26,406 nt of DNA. Origin: SXRF01 sp039808985. GTDB taxonomy: Bacteria; Pseudomonadota; Alphaproteobacteria; Rickettsiales; SXRF01. The notes below the pieces were generated by a model. It had not been told where the DNA came from. It made no database searches and saw only the letters and a list, made by a program, of their open reading frames with translations. Below are positions 6,362 to 15,482 of this stretch, piece by piece. Position 1 is the stretch's first letter. Each line of letters opens with the position of its first letter. The translations under genes were made by a program, and so were the position numbers. The DNA is taken from positions 1-26,406 of the forward strand of contig JBDHUC010000029.1 in assembly GCA_039808985.1 (NCBI GenBank). Direction: 5' to 3'.

Positions 6362-7621
6362 TTATGAATTCATTTTATCGAAGAATTCACCGTTATTTTT
6401 GGTTTCGCCAAGCTTTTCAAGCAGGAATTCTATACCGTCCATAGCCCCCATAGGCGCAAGTATCTTACGCATAACCCACATTTTGGTAAGGGTCGCCTTA
6501 TCAACAAGCAGGTCTTCCTTGCGGGTGCCGGATTTGGTGATGTCCATGGCCGGGAAGGTACGCTTATCGGCAATCTTGCGGTCAAGGACAGTTTCTGAGT
6601 TACCTGTTCCCTTGAATTCCTCGAAAATAACCTCATCCATGCGCGAACCAGTATCTATAAGCGCGGTTGCAATAATTGTAAGCGATCCGCCATGCTCTAT
6701 ATTACGCGCCGCACCGAAGAAGCGCTTAGGGCGCTGCAGGGCGTTTGCATCAACGCCCCCGGTAAGAACTTTACCAGATGATGGTATCACAGTGTTGTAA
6801 GCTCGGGCAAGACGGGTAATAGAATCCAGCAATATCACCACATCTTTCTTATGCTCAACCAGTTTCTTGGCTTTTTCAATTACCATTTCGGCAAGCTGTA
6901 CGTGACGGGTTGCAGGTTCATCGAAAGTAGATGACACCACCTCGCCTTTTACCGTGCGCTGCATGTCGGTAACTTCTTCCGGACGCTCATCAATCAGGAG
7001 CACGATAAGAAAAGCATCAGGATGGTTAGCAGTTATGGAATGGGCAATATTCTGCAGGAAAACGGTCTTACCGGTGCGCGGCTGCGCAGTTATAAGCGCA
7101 CGTTGCCCAAACCCGATAGGCGCAACAATATCAGCAACGCGCATGGAAAGGTCTTTTTTATCGGGACGGTCCTCAACCTCAAGCTTTATACGCCGTTCAG
7201 GATAGAGGGGTATAAGATTGTCAAAATTTATGCGGTGGCGGATCTGCTCTGGGTCATCATAATTTATCTTATTCACCTTAAGCAGTGCGAAATAGCGCTC
7301 TCCGTCTTTTGGCGCACGGATCTCACCCTCAACAGTATCCCCAGTGCGCAACGCAAAACGGCGTATCTGGCTTGGGGAAACATAAATATCATCCGGCCCG
7401 GCCAGGTAATTGGCAAGCGGCGAACGCAGAAAGCCAAAACCATCCTGCAAAACTTCAACCACCCCCTCACCAAGTATAGCCTCGCCCTTCTCCGCCTGTT
7501 TTTTCAGGATGGCAAAGATCATTTCCTGCTTGAGCATCGTGCTGGCGTGCTCGATCTGCTCTTCCTCCGCCAGTTTTAGTAATTGATCCGGGGTTTTCAG
7601 CTTAAGGTCTTGGAGTTTCAT
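6362..7621 (-). CDS. rho: Transcription termination factor Rho
   Basis: A 419-aa ATP-dependent RNA-DNA helicase that terminates transcription as a hexamer. The Rho N-domain helices (residues 1-45) precede a cold-shock-like RNA-binding fold with 'DGFGFLRS' (60-67). The ATPase part has a P-loop 'AQPRTGKT' at 179-186 (Lys185), 'LIDERPEEVTDM' (209-220), Walker B plus the Q-loop region 'VILLDSITRLARAYN' (Asp266, Ser267), 'LTGGVDANAL', and the arginine-finger region 'LDRKIADKR'. Length equals the E. coli protein, so nothing is truncated. No clear Shine-Dalgarno precedes the ATG at 7621. tRNA-Ser follows 229 bp downstream on the same strand. The 82-bp repeat lies between them. Confidence 0.98.
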   Translation of the reverse strand: MKLQDLKLKTPDQLLKLAEEEQIEHASTMLKQEMIFAILKKQAEKGEAILGEGVVEVLQDGFGFLRSPLANYLAGPDDIYVSPSQIRRFALRTGDTVEGEIRAPKDGERYFALLKVNKINYDDPEQIRHRINFDNLIPLYPERRIKLEVEDRPDKKDLSMRVADIVAPIGFGQRALITAQPRTGKTVFLQNIAHSITANHPDAFLIVLLIDERPEEVTDMQRTVKGEVVSSTFDEPATRHVQLAEMVIEKAKKLVEHKKDVVILLDSITRLARAYNTVIPSSGKVLTGGVDANALQRPKRFFGAARNIEHGGSLTIIATALIDTGSRMDEVIFEEFKGTGNSETVLDRKIADKRTFPAMDITKSGTRKEDLLVDKATLTKMWVMRKILAPMGAMDGIEFLLEKLGETKNNGEFFDKMNS

Positions 7622-7811
7622 GGATTAATCAATGTTAGGGGGTTAAATCATAATATACAAAGGATTCAGTATAGAAATTCAGGGAAATTATGCTGCGTAA
7701 AAGATATGCCGATAAGGGAAACGGCGGCAGTATTATTAAGCTCCATTTTTAACATCTTTTGATATTACGTCAATATTTTTATTTGCACCTCCTTTAATAT
7801 CACTTGCAATT
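7622..7811. other. AT-rich divergent intergenic region
   Basis: Together with the Fur box and the leader of the next gene this makes a 272-bp gap between the divergent rho and beta-propeller genes. No small gene is evident. GGATTCAG (7662-7669) and ATTCAGGG (7677-7684) resemble single units of the palindromic element found near and inside polA, but two short units are not enough to call a copy. Confidence 0.35.
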
Positions 7812-7830
7812 AAGAATGATTCTCATTAAC
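7812..7830 (+). promoter_or_regulatory. Predicted Fur box
   Basis: AAGAATGATTCTCATTAAC matches the classical 19-bp Fur box (GATAATGATAATCATTATC) at 14 of 19 positions, with perfect AATGA/TCATT arms around TTC. It lies 64 bp upstream of the ATG of the exported beta-propeller gene and overlaps a possible TTGCAA (7804-7809) / TAACAA (7827-7832) promoter with a 17-bp spacer. Iron-dependent repression of 7894-9915 is inferred. Confidence 0.65.
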
Positions 7831-7893
7831 AATATTAACATACCACAATGTTTGTTTAATAAATAAACCATAATTTAAAGGCATTTCAAGACC

Positions 7894-9126
7894 ATGAAAA
7901 CCTCCTCATCCCTGCTCCTTGCCCTAATTACCGCAATCCCCCTGCAAGCATCAGCCTCTGAAAACAATGCCAATAAATATGAGCAGGCTGTTTTCGTGGC
8001 CAACAAGGCAAAATACGGCCCGGAATTTGAAACAACCAAGGATTTTATAAACGCATGGGGGATTGCGATAAGGCCTAAAGGCGCTGGCGGCCATTTCTGG
8101 GTTACTGCAAAGAATATAAGCTATGAATATGTTGGCGATGTAACATCGTCAACTGATCCTAAATTACATGCCCTGTATCAGGACAAACTGAAAACAGTAA
8201 AACTCCCGGTTGGCGGCGATGAGCAATTCGCAACCAGCACAGTATATAACGATAGCAAGGAAAATTTTGTAATAACCCAGGAGATAAAAAACGCACCGGC
8301 AATAACCGCACCCGCTAAATTTTTATTCTCAAGTGATGGCGGCATTATTTCTGCATGGACCGAACGCAAGCTTGATGACGGAAGCTTCGACCGCCCGGAT
8401 GACGCTGTTACAGTAATTGATGAATCAGCCAGAGGAGCGCAGTTTTTCGGCATTGCCCTAAGCCACGGCTATGACCGGATTTATGCTGCCAATTTTGGCA
8501 GGGATGCAGGTATAGAAGTGTTTGACGGGAAGTTCCAGCCACTTCCAATAAAATTCGATATGCCATTTGACAGTAATAACAACAGCAAAGTAGACGCAGG
8601 CGAATACGCCCCGTTTAATATACAGGCCCTGACAACCCCAAATGGAGAAAATCATATATTCGTAACCTATGCAAAAACCCAGGCCTGCCCTAAAGCAGAA
8701 ATCACCAAAAAGACCTGCGCAAAAGGTGAAATATTTGCAGGAGAAGAAGACACTTCCAAGCCAGGCCAGGGAAGGCTTGCCGAATTTTCAGAAGACGGAA
8801 AACTGGTAGCCACATGGAATGATGGGGGCAAGCTAAGCGCTCCATGGGGACTTGCCTATGCGCCTGATAATTTTGGCGCGCTTTCCGGCAAACTTCTGGT
8901 CAGCAATTTCGGAAGCGGAACAATCGCAGCATTTGATGCACAGGCACGCACATTCTCCGATGTCTTGCGCGGCAATAACGGCAAAGCCGTAAAAATAGAG
9001 AAGATATGGGGAATATTGTTTGGCAATGGTGAAAGCCTGGGCGATGCCGACTCTCTTTATTTCGCTGCCGGACCAAATGATGAAAAAGATGGGATATTCG
9101 GAAAATTAAGGGTAAGCAAAAAATAA
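7894..9126 (+). CDS. Exported TIGR03118-family beta-propeller protein with EF-hand-like loop
   Basis: A 410-aa protein with a Sec signal peptide (residues 1-22, hydrophobic core 'LLLALITAI', cleavage after 'ASA'). Family signatures recur along the chain: 'NAWGIAIRPKGAGGHFWVT' near 53-71, 'APFNIQALTTPNGENHIFVTYAKT' near 239-262, 'SAPWGLAYAPDNFGALSGKLLVSNFGSG', and 'WGILFGNGE..GDADSLYFAAGPNDEKDGIFG'. These are the blades of the TIGR03118 propeller family, of unknown function. Unusual is a 12-residue loop at 226-237 (D226, N228, N230, K232, D234, E237) with exact EF-hand calcium-ligand spacing. Cys265 and Cys275 could form a disulfide. A Fur box lies upstream, so a periplasmic, iron-regulated role is inferred. 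Confidence 0.8.
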   Translation: MKTSSSLLLALITAIPLQASASENNANKYEQAVFVANKAKYGPEFETTKDFINAWGIAIRPKGAGGHFWVTAKNISYEYVGDVTSSTDPKLHALYQDKLKTVKLPVGGDEQFATSTVYNDSKENFVITQEIKNAPAITAPAKFLFSSDGGIISAWTERKLDDGSFDRPDDAVTVIDESARGAQFFGIALSHGYDRIYAANFGRDAGIEVFDGKFQPLPIKFDMPFDSNNNSKVDAGEYAPFNIQALTTPNGENHIFVTYAKTQACPKAEITKKTCAKGEIFAGEEDTSKPGQGRLAEFSEDGKLVATWNDGGKLSAPWGLAYAPDNFGALSGKLLVSNFGSGTIAAFDAQARTFSDVLRGNNGKAVKIEKIWGILFGNGESLGDADSLYFAAGPNDEKDGIFGKLRVSKK

Positions 9127-9915
9127 ATGGCTGACGACATAAAAAAAACATCCCCTCTTGCAAAAGAACGTGCAAAAACAAAAAAACAACGTGCTGAGGA
9201 TATAGCCTATACGCTTAACCATACGGCAGTTTGTACAGCAACCGATTTTATCGACCCGTATGTGGGCAATGCAGTTCAAAAACACCTGGGCAACAAGAGC
9301 CAGCTTGCAAATTGCTGGACGGCAGAAATAATAGGTGATTTTGGTTCGGTCCCGGTTACTATTGGAATACAGCGCATTTTCCCCGGGTTTATGAGCAGAG
9401 TTTCAGAACTTGCTGAACCAATATTTCATAAGGCATTCCTAAAAGGTGCAAAGCATGATACTGCGGCATGGGCGCAGCGCCACGGCTACAGCATAGGGTC
9501 AGAAGAATATAATTCACGCGTTGAAAGAATATATAATTATGAGGTGCAGCACATATCACAGGCATTAGTATGGACAGCTTCGTCAGTGGTTTTGAATATT
9601 GCCTCCCAGCGCCTTATGGGTAACAAAGCGCCTATAATACACATTGCTGCCGGGAAAATTGGTGGAGCAGCGCTTACAGCGGGAATTACAGTGGGCGGAC
9701 GCGCCATCTTCCCGCGCAAGGCAGAACAGCTTGATAAATTCACCAGCGAAAAAATACTCCTGCCTCTTAAATCAAAAATTGATAAGGCTCTGGATCTTGA
9801 CGATGACGGACACCATGCAAATGCAAGCAAATATAGCCGAATTGCCCATGATGCCAATTGGAAAAAGCGCGTTGAAAACGATAAGAATGGGAAAGACCAG
9901 TCCCCCAATATTTAA
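9127..9915 (+). CDS. Uncharacterised membrane-associated protein
   Basis: A 262-aa protein whose ATG immediately follows the stop of the propeller gene (TAAATG), so it is likely co-transcribed and translationally coupled. There is no signal peptide; the N-terminus is strongly basic ('KERAKTKKQR'). Two Gly/Ala-rich hydrophobic stretches, about 145-160 ('LVWTASSVVLNIAS') and 168-192 ('IIHIAAGKIGGAALTAGITVGG'), could insert in a membrane as hairpins. Near the C-terminus 'LDLDDDGHH' resembles part of a calcium-binding loop. I do not recognise a family. The opening 'MADDIKK' resembles 'MADDQKK' of the protein at 18230, which may only reflect shared composition. Coupling suggests it acts with the propeller protein and is iron-regulated. 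Confidence 0.6.
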   Translation: MADDIKKTSPLAKERAKTKKQRAEDIAYTLNHTAVCTATDFIDPYVGNAVQKHLGNKSQLANCWTAEIIGDFGSVPVTIGIQRIFPGFMSRVSELAEPIFHKAFLKGAKHDTAAWAQRHGYSIGSEEYNSRVERIYNYEVQHISQALVWTASSVVLNIASQRLMGNKAPIIHIAAGKIGGAALTAGITVGGRAIFPRKAEQLDKFTSEKILLPLKSKIDKALDLDDDGHHANASKYSRIAHDANWKKRVENDKNGKDQSPNI

Positions 9916-9937
9916 TGCTTTTTCTAGCTCGCGCAAC

Positions 9938-12565
9938 CTATCTTTGCTCTTCCAACTTAGGAGGCATCGGTGAAACATACCCAAGCACCAGGCTTAAAAC
10001 GCCAACTCCCATGAATGAAACTATGCGCTCAAGCGTCCCGCTTCCATCCAGGTCACGCACAAATAATTTCACAACCACAATTCCAAGCAGCCCAGCCCCC
10101 ATAAGCCAGCCCCTGCGGAATTTATAGCGCGAAGAAATCACCATTGCCGCCATAGACGCCAGTGTCCACAATATTGTAAGCGATGTCTGCGTAAGCATGC
10201 TGGCAAACATTTCATTCGAGAAATAATAAAGCCCGGTCTTAACGCTTATAATCCGCAGCATAACACAATTTATGAAAGCAAAGCTTAAAACAGCCATCAT
10301 ATAAACCACAGGCCCAACCCTGCTATCATAAGGAGTAGACGCCTTGTAAAAGGCAAACATGGACACTATGGTCGCAAATTCCACCAGATCGATTATATTG
10401 AAAATAGGTATGTATTTTTCCTGTGGCGAAGCACTTGATAAGGTAAAGCTGTAAAGGCAAAATGCAAATGCAGCATATATAAGCTGGTTACCCACCTGCA
10501 TACGGCAATATTTATTTAATATATCCGTAGGCCAGAATTGTTTTTTTTCCGGCAGGGAAAGTAGCAATATCCCCCCAATAACAGCCAGCAGCCAGCCACA
10601 AACCATATAAGAATCAATGAAATTAATTATATAAAGGCGATATCCGGCCTCAAGCCCCACCAATGAAACCAGCCCCAGGAAAGACAAGCCATGTAATTTA
10701 CTGTTATTACTCCTGGCACTCCATAGCCAGTAATAATGCACCGCAAATGCAAGCGGCAAGGCTATCCATCCATACTCCATAAACGGATGATATTGATGAA
10801 TGCCAGTCTTGAGAATTCCGTTTAAAGCCAGCAATCCTATAGCAGCTAGAATACCACGCACAGGCAAATCGGTATGCGCTATACGCACAAACAGGAATAG
10901 CTGGTAAAATATAAGCGAAGATAGTGAATAAAACGTCAAATAGCTTGAGCTTAGAGAGCTATATGCATAATGCGAGTTAATCTCGCCCATACCTGGTATG
11001 AACCACCATAGCATACCGGTAAATGAGTATATGTTAGTTATGGAATCCTTATTATTACGCGCCAACAGATTCTGCCTGCTTATAAAATAGCTGGCAGCAA
11101 TATGCGTTACTGTCATTACCGCACATGAAAGGAAAAAACTATTTAAAAATATCTCCCCCTGTCCCTGCATCTTAAATGATTCCAGCATAAAAATATTGGA
11201 AAAGGCAAGCACTGCTATACCAGCATATAGGTTAAGCCTGTCATTAATCTTGCCTGCCAGCCATAAAAGACATACCCCTTCCATCGACCATAGCATAGCG
11301 GTTGTATGGCTTCCGTAATTAAACTGTATGACCATCGTAAAAAACAATATGGAAAACGACATGAAAATCCGGCTTAAAAATTTAAGCCCTGAGTTCCTGC
11401 TAGGCTTAAAAGCCATAAATAAAACAGCATAAAATATGCCTAGTGCTAATGTGCTTATGGTTTTTCCATTTACAATTTCCTGCACCAGTGAAAGCTGCAA
11501 ACCATAGCCTATAAGCGGCACGCCAAATATGGAAGCCGAATCTATCGGATTGGAAAACTCAGGGTCCTTCCGCGAGGCATACATTATGCCTATTGCTACA
11601 TAAAGCAGGAAGTACGCAATCAGGAATATCTGCACGCTGCCGTAATATTCAGGGCGGTAATAGTTTATTCCCCATAGCGAGCCCAAGGAAAAAGTAAACA
11701 GGAAGCCTATGGTATTTAAAAGCCGCCATGATTTTTTCCATGCTATTGCAAATATAACCAGGTTTATAACAAGGTAATAGCTAAACAGTGCTATGTGGCT
11801 GCCATGGCCTGTAGACGCAAGGACGGGCGCAGAAAATGCACCGGTTACCGCAAGGACCGAAAGCGCCATTGAGTCGGAAGCTATAGATAGGGCAAATGTT
11901 GAGGCGCCAATAGCTACAAGCAGCGCAAAGGCTATATCAGCAGGCAGCAACCCATAAAACTTAAATGCCGTGTATACAGTTAAAAACAGCATCCCAAGGC
12001 CACCGCCCTGCATATAAAGCCCATAATCACGGCGCTTGCTTACCTGCGATCTTCCAAAAGCGATCATAACAAAAGCGCACAAAGCTACTGCCACAAAGCG
12101 CGCCTCAATAGGGAATGCCATGAAATGTGCTACATATTTGAAAAGCATCCCTATGCCGATGAACAAAAGCAGTATTCCCAAAGTCACAAACAGCTTGCCA
12201 CCAGTAAGGGCGCTGCTTAACCAATCAGGAATAGAGAATTCATTTGCCAGCTTCACTTTTTGATAGTTTGCAGCAGTTTTAGCAGCCTTATTTTCCCATG
12301 GCGCTTCCTCAACCACCTCTTCCGGCATCACAATCTCAGGTTTTATAATATCTGGCCTTATAATCTCCGGCTTTATTATTTTCTGCTCTACAGGATATTG
12401 CTCCCTGACTACAGGATTTGGAGAGTTTTGCAACTTAAGCAGCGCCCTTAAGTCAGCCACCTGCCTTTCAAGATGGGCTATACGTTCTTTAGCATTCCAT
12501 ATTCCTACAGGAGCTAAAATTACAAAAATCCCCCATAATCCTAAAGCCAGGAAAAATATAGTCAT
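9938..12565 (-). CDS. DUF2339 large polytopic membrane protein
   Basis: An 875-aa protein from the ATG at 12565; a GTG four codons earlier (12577) is possible, but GTGGA there reads better as a weak Shine-Dalgarno. One membrane span ('FFLALGLWGIFVILAPVGIW') leads to a short coiled coil ('AKERIAHLERQVADLRALLKLQ'), a Pro-Glu linker with repeated 'IIKPE/IIRPD/IIKPE' units, and then more than twenty hydrophobic segments starting at 'GGKLFVTLGILLLFIGIGMLFKYV', the DUF2339 (COG5373) start. The end 'GAGLLGIVVVKLFVRDLDGSGTLERIVSFMGVGVLSLVLGY' is also typical. Function is unknown; the family is inner-membrane. It converges with the gene at 9127 with only 22 bp between stops and stands alone. Confidence 0.85.
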   Translation of the reverse strand: MTIFFLALGLWGIFVILAPVGIWNAKERIAHLERQVADLRALLKLQNSPNPVVREQYPVEQKIIKPEIIRPDIIKPEIVMPEEVVEEAPWENKAAKTAANYQKVKLANEFSIPDWLSSALTGGKLFVTLGILLLFIGIGMLFKYVAHFMAFPIEARFVAVALCAFVMIAFGRSQVSKRRDYGLYMQGGGLGMLFLTVYTAFKFYGLLPADIAFALLVAIGASTFALSIASDSMALSVLAVTGAFSAPVLASTGHGSHIALFSYYLVINLVIFAIAWKKSWRLLNTIGFLFTFSLGSLWGINYYRPEYYGSVQIFLIAYFLLYVAIGIMYASRKDPEFSNPIDSASIFGVPLIGYGLQLSLVQEIVNGKTISTLALGIFYAVLFMAFKPSRNSGLKFLSRIFMSFSILFFTMVIQFNYGSHTTAMLWSMEGVCLLWLAGKINDRLNLYAGIAVLAFSNIFMLESFKMQGQGEIFLNSFFLSCAVMTVTHIAASYFISRQNLLARNNKDSITNIYSFTGMLWWFIPGMGEINSHYAYSSLSSSYLTFYSLSSLIFYQLFLFVRIAHTDLPVRGILAAIGLLALNGILKTGIHQYHPFMEYGWIALPLAFAVHYYWLWSARSNNSKLHGLSFLGLVSLVGLEAGYRLYIINFIDSYMVCGWLLAVIGGILLLSLPEKKQFWPTDILNKYCRMQVGNQLIYAAFAFCLYSFTLSSASPQEKYIPIFNIIDLVEFATIVSMFAFYKASTPYDSRVGPVVYMMAVLSFAFINCVMLRIISVKTGLYYFSNEMFASMLTQTSLTILWTLASMAAMVISSRYKFRRGWLMGAGLLGIVVVKLFVRDLDGSGTLERIVSFMGVGVLSLVLGYVSPMPPKLEEQR

Positions 12566-12725
12566 ATGTATTTCCACTTAAATTTTATCCTGTTAATTTA
12601 ATGGCATAAAATACAGCAAATGGCAAACCTTGCGCTACATGTATAGATAATCCTTGGATTTACGTTGAATCTGCATTACAAACCAAGCCATAAACCAAGT
12701 TAAATTATCGCAAATAAGGAATTAT

Positions 12726-13748
12726 ATGAGCAAGGCAACAAAACAGGCAATTAACAATGAGAGCTTCTGGTCAGACCGTAACCTTGCGCTGGAGGCAGTA
12801 CGCGTTACCGAAGCGGCAGCCCTTGCCAGTTTCGACTGGATGGGCAAAGGCAAGGAAAAAGATGCCGACCTGGCTGCGGTTAATGCAATGCGCGAGGCGC
12901 TTAACAGCCTTTCAATTGATGGCACCATCGTAATAGGCGAAGGTGAGCGCGACAAAGCTCCCATGCTCTATATCGGCGAAAAAGTAGGCAACGCCGCAGG
13001 CACAGGCCCGAAAATAGATATAGCCCTGGACCCGCTGGAAGGCACAACAATATGCGCACATGGCGGCGCTAACTCGCTTACTGTTATCGCTATGGCAGAA
13101 AAAGGGGGCTTCCTCCACGCACCCGATGTTTACATGAGCAAGATAGCAGTAGGCGGCGGGCTTCCCGAAGGCGTTGTTGACCTCGATAATTCCCCAAAGC
13201 AGAATTTAAAAAACCTTGCCAAGGCAAAAAAATGTGAGGTTTCCGATCTGGTAGTGGTTATCCTGCAACGTGACCGCCACAAGGAAATAATCGCAGGGGT
13301 TCGCGAAGCCGGGGCTCGCATCCAGCTTATAACCGATGGCGATGTTGCAGGCGTTATTGCAACCTCCCGCCCTGGAACCGGGGTCGATATGTATATGGGT
13401 ATCGGAGGCGCCCCTGAGGGAGTTCTTGCAGCAGCCGCGCTACGCTCTATAGGTGGGCAGATGCAGGGCCGCCTCCTGTTTACCGCCGACGAGGAACGCG
13501 AACGCGCCAAACGCATGGGCATTGATGATTTTAACCGCAAATATAATCTCGAAGAGCTGGCAAAAGGCGATGTGATGTTTGCGGCAACCGGCGTGACCGA
13601 TGGTTCAATGCTCAACGGCGTGCGCCGTTTCGAAGGCGGGGCCACCACCCATTCTATAGTCATGCGCTCCAAAACCGGCACTGTCCGCCTGGTAGAGGCG
13701 CATCATAATTTTATCCGCAAAACATGGATGGTCGGTGACAAAAACTGA
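12726..13748 (+). CDS. glpX: Class II fructose-1,6-bisphosphatase
   Basis: A 340-aa cytosolic enzyme that hydrolyses fructose 1,6-bisphosphate to fructose 6-phosphate in gluconeogenesis; metal-dependent. Signatures are complete: 'GEGERDKAPMLYIGE' (71-85), the metal-binding 'DPLEGTT' (102-108), 'AVGGGLPEGVVDL', 'LITDGDVAGVI' and 'GIGGAPEGVLAAAALR'. AAGGA at 12714-12718 precedes the ATG at good distance. The stop overlaps the start of an aldehyde dehydrogenase by 14 nt, so the two are one operon. In E. coli glpX belongs to the glycerol operon; here no glycerol genes are near. The 148-bp upstream gap, shared with the divergent DUF2339 gene, has no feature I can name. Confidence 0.96.
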   Translation: MSKATKQAINNESFWSDRNLALEAVRVTEAAALASFDWMGKGKEKDADLAAVNAMREALNSLSIDGTIVIGEGERDKAPMLYIGEKVGNAAGTGPKIDIALDPLEGTTICAHGGANSLTVIAMAEKGGFLHAPDVYMSKIAVGGGLPEGVVDLDNSPKQNLKNLAKAKKCEVSDLVVVILQRDRHKEIIAGVREAGARIQLITDGDVAGVIATSRPGTGVDMYMGIGGAPEGVLAAAALRSIGGQMQGRLLFTADEERERAKRMGIDDFNRKYNLEELAKGDVMFAATGVTDGSMLNGVRRFEGGATTHSIVMRSKTGTVRLVEAHHNFIRKTWMVGDKN

Positions 13749-15192
13749 TAAATATGAAAAGCTGGTCGTAACCTCCCCATGCGATGGGGAAGTTATTGCG
13801 CAAATCGCTATGGATAATGGGCAGACCCTTGCCTATAAAATAACTTCTGCTATGGCCGCTCAGGAAAAATGGCAGAACAACCCACGCGCCATGCGTGAAA
13901 AACTGCTTATTGCTTTCAGCGATGCAATAATCCAGAACCGCGATAAACTGATAGGCGTGATAGTTTATGATGCTGGGAAAACTGCAAAAGAAGCGGCAGC
14001 AGAAGTTGACGGCGCTGCCGATATAATCAAAAAAACAATTGCAAACTCTACCTTGCCTGAGTTTGGCGGCATGGCTCGCTGCAAGGAACGTCCACCTGTT
14101 GGCGTGGTCGGGCTTATAACTTCTTTTAACTTCCCGCTTGCTGTTGCCTTCTGGACGATAGCCCCTGCCCTGCTTGCAGCCAATGCGGTTTTATGGAAAC
14201 CTTCAGAAAAAACACCGGTAGTTGCAATCGCCATCAAAGAGATTTTTAACGAAATAGCCGGAGAGTTTTCCAGCCTGCTCCATCCAATCATAGGCGGCCG
14301 CGACATTGGCGCAAGGCTAGTTGCGCATGAGCAGGTCGATATGATAAGCGCAACCGGAAGCGTCGCCATGGGACAAGGGATAAAGGCAGCGCTTGCGCAA
14401 AAACAAAATAATGATGTTCCGCCAATACTGGAGCTAGGCGGCAATAACGGGGTTATAATTTCCGATAAGGTAACGAATGCACACCTCGAATTTGCAGTAA
14501 ATTCTATAATGAATTCATACCTTGCCACCAGTGGGCAACGTTGCACTAATACCAGACGACTTATAGTCCACAGCAAAGTATATGCAGCGGTTGTTTCGCA
14601 ACTGGAACAAAATATAAAAAGCTTCCTGGCTTCCGATGCAGTCAAAAATCCACTCTCTGGGATTTCTAATGATTACGGCTATGCTGTTCTGATTGATGAA
14701 GATAGCTTCCAGCGCTTTGAATCATCCAAGAAACAGGCTATTGTTGAAGGCGGGGAAATATTATTCGGCGCAAGGATTAATGCTGATGCCAAAAATGTAT
14801 TTTTTGTAGAGCCAGCGCTGGCGCTTATGCCAAAGCAATCGCAAGTAATGCACAAAGAAACTTTTGCTCCGCTTTTGTTCATCACTAAATATGAAAATTT
14901 CAGCGAAGCCATAGCGCTTATCAACGCTCCTGAAAATGCTGGCCTGGTAGGTGGCATTTACACCCAGAATAAAGAGGAAGCAGAAATATTCGCTCGCGAA
15001 AATGGTGCTGGTCACACACTTATAAACTCGGCCAAAGGCACCGGAACCCCAGCTTTCGGCATGGGCTTTGGCGGCAATAAGGAATCAGGAACCGGCGAAA
15101 TTCTAAATAACTCCGACCCGCTTCAGGCTTTCACCCGCACAGGTAGATATAGCCGCATAGCAGCTAATAGCGCTGTGGTTATGGATTTATAA
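13735..15192 (+). CDS. ALDH7-like aldehyde dehydrogenase
   Basis: A 485-aa NAD(P)-dependent aldehyde dehydrogenase. It starts with GTG at 13735, inside the end of glpX, with GGATGG just upstream. Catalytic residues are present: nucleophile Cys270 in 'SGQRCTNTRR', general base Glu233 in 'LELGGNN', Asn132 in 'TSFNFP', and cofactor-binding 'WKPSEKTP' (154-161). The 'LELGGNN' form (rather than LGGK) and 'GQRCT..RRL' point to the ALDH7 (antiquitin, aminoadipate/piperideine-6-carboxylate dehydrogenase) branch, so lysine catabolism is possible. Coupling to glpX is odd for that role; a triose or sugar-derived aldehyde substrate cannot be excluded. The C-terminal 'GTGEILNNSDPLQAF' segment differs from ALDH7 as I remember it. 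Confidence 0.85.
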   Translation: MTKTDKYEKLVVTSPCDGEVIAQIAMDNGQTLAYKITSAMAAQEKWQNNPRAMREKLLIAFSDAIIQNRDKLIGVIVYDAGKTAKEAAAEVDGAADIIKKTIANSTLPEFGGMARCKERPPVGVVGLITSFNFPLAVAFWTIAPALLAANAVLWKPSEKTPVVAIAIKEIFNEIAGEFSSLLHPIIGGRDIGARLVAHEQVDMISATGSVAMGQGIKAALAQKQNNDVPPILELGGNNGVIISDKVTNAHLEFAVNSIMNSYLATSGQRCTNTRRLIVHSKVYAAVVSQLEQNIKSFLASDAVKNPLSGISNDYGYAVLIDEDSFQRFESSKKQAIVEGGEILFGARINADAKNVFFVEPALALMPKQSQVMHKETFAPLLFITKYENFSEAIALINAPENAGLVGGIYTQNKEEAEIFARENGAGHTLINSAKGTGTPAFGMGFGGNKESGTGEILNNSDPLQAFTRTGRYSRIAANSAVVMDL

Positions 15193-15223
15193 TGTAACCC
15201 TGCCAATAGCTGTCATCCCCGCA

Positions 15224-15408
15224 CATGGCAATTGCATTTGATATTTTCTCCATCCTGTCATGCCGCCGTATGGCGTATCCGGCATTAGGTCTAAGCCCCA
15301 GACTACGCTATGCAGCGGGGTTCTTATCATCTTGTGAGGCGCGCAGCGACTGCACAGGATCCGCTCAATAATCCCAAGATCCAGCGAAAACCAAATGCAA
15401 TTGCCATG
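15224..15408. repeat. 185-bp inverted-repeat (MITE-like) element
   Basis: CATGGCAATTGCATTTG at 15224-15240 is exactly inverted at 15392-15408. The interior has further palindromic parts (CCCC...GCGGGG around 15297-15320; TGCCG/CGGCA around 15260-15284) and the strings CCTGTCAT and GCACAGGATC, which also occur in the element at 16792-16882. No open reading frame fills it. It sits 31 bp after the aldehyde dehydrogenase stop. Confidence 0.7.
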
Positions 15409-15436
15409 CTTTGGTTAATAGGATAACAAGAAGAAA

Positions 15437-15465
15437 TTGACCGCCCTGATTTATAATGCTAATTT
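15437..15465 (+). promoter_or_regulatory. Predicted promoter for the 15659 gene leader
   Basis: TTGACC (15437-15442), a 17-bp spacer and TAATTT (15460-15465) preceded by an extended -10 TGC. Transcription would begin near 15472, giving a leader of roughly 185 nt. An overlapping TATAAT at 15452-15457 has no suitable -35. Confidence 0.4.
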
Positions 15466-15482
15466 GTTAATGAAGTTGGAAA

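Noticed and set aside
6038..6367. Open reading frame with 'GRGEIRTHGTLASTAVFKTAALNHSATLP'
   Set aside because: This is the well-known false translation of the opposite strand of tRNA-Ser; its C-terminal part only repeats because the DNA under it is duplicated.
12036..12451. Plus-strand open frames over the DUF2339 gene
   Set aside because: Antisense shadows of a long membrane-protein gene.
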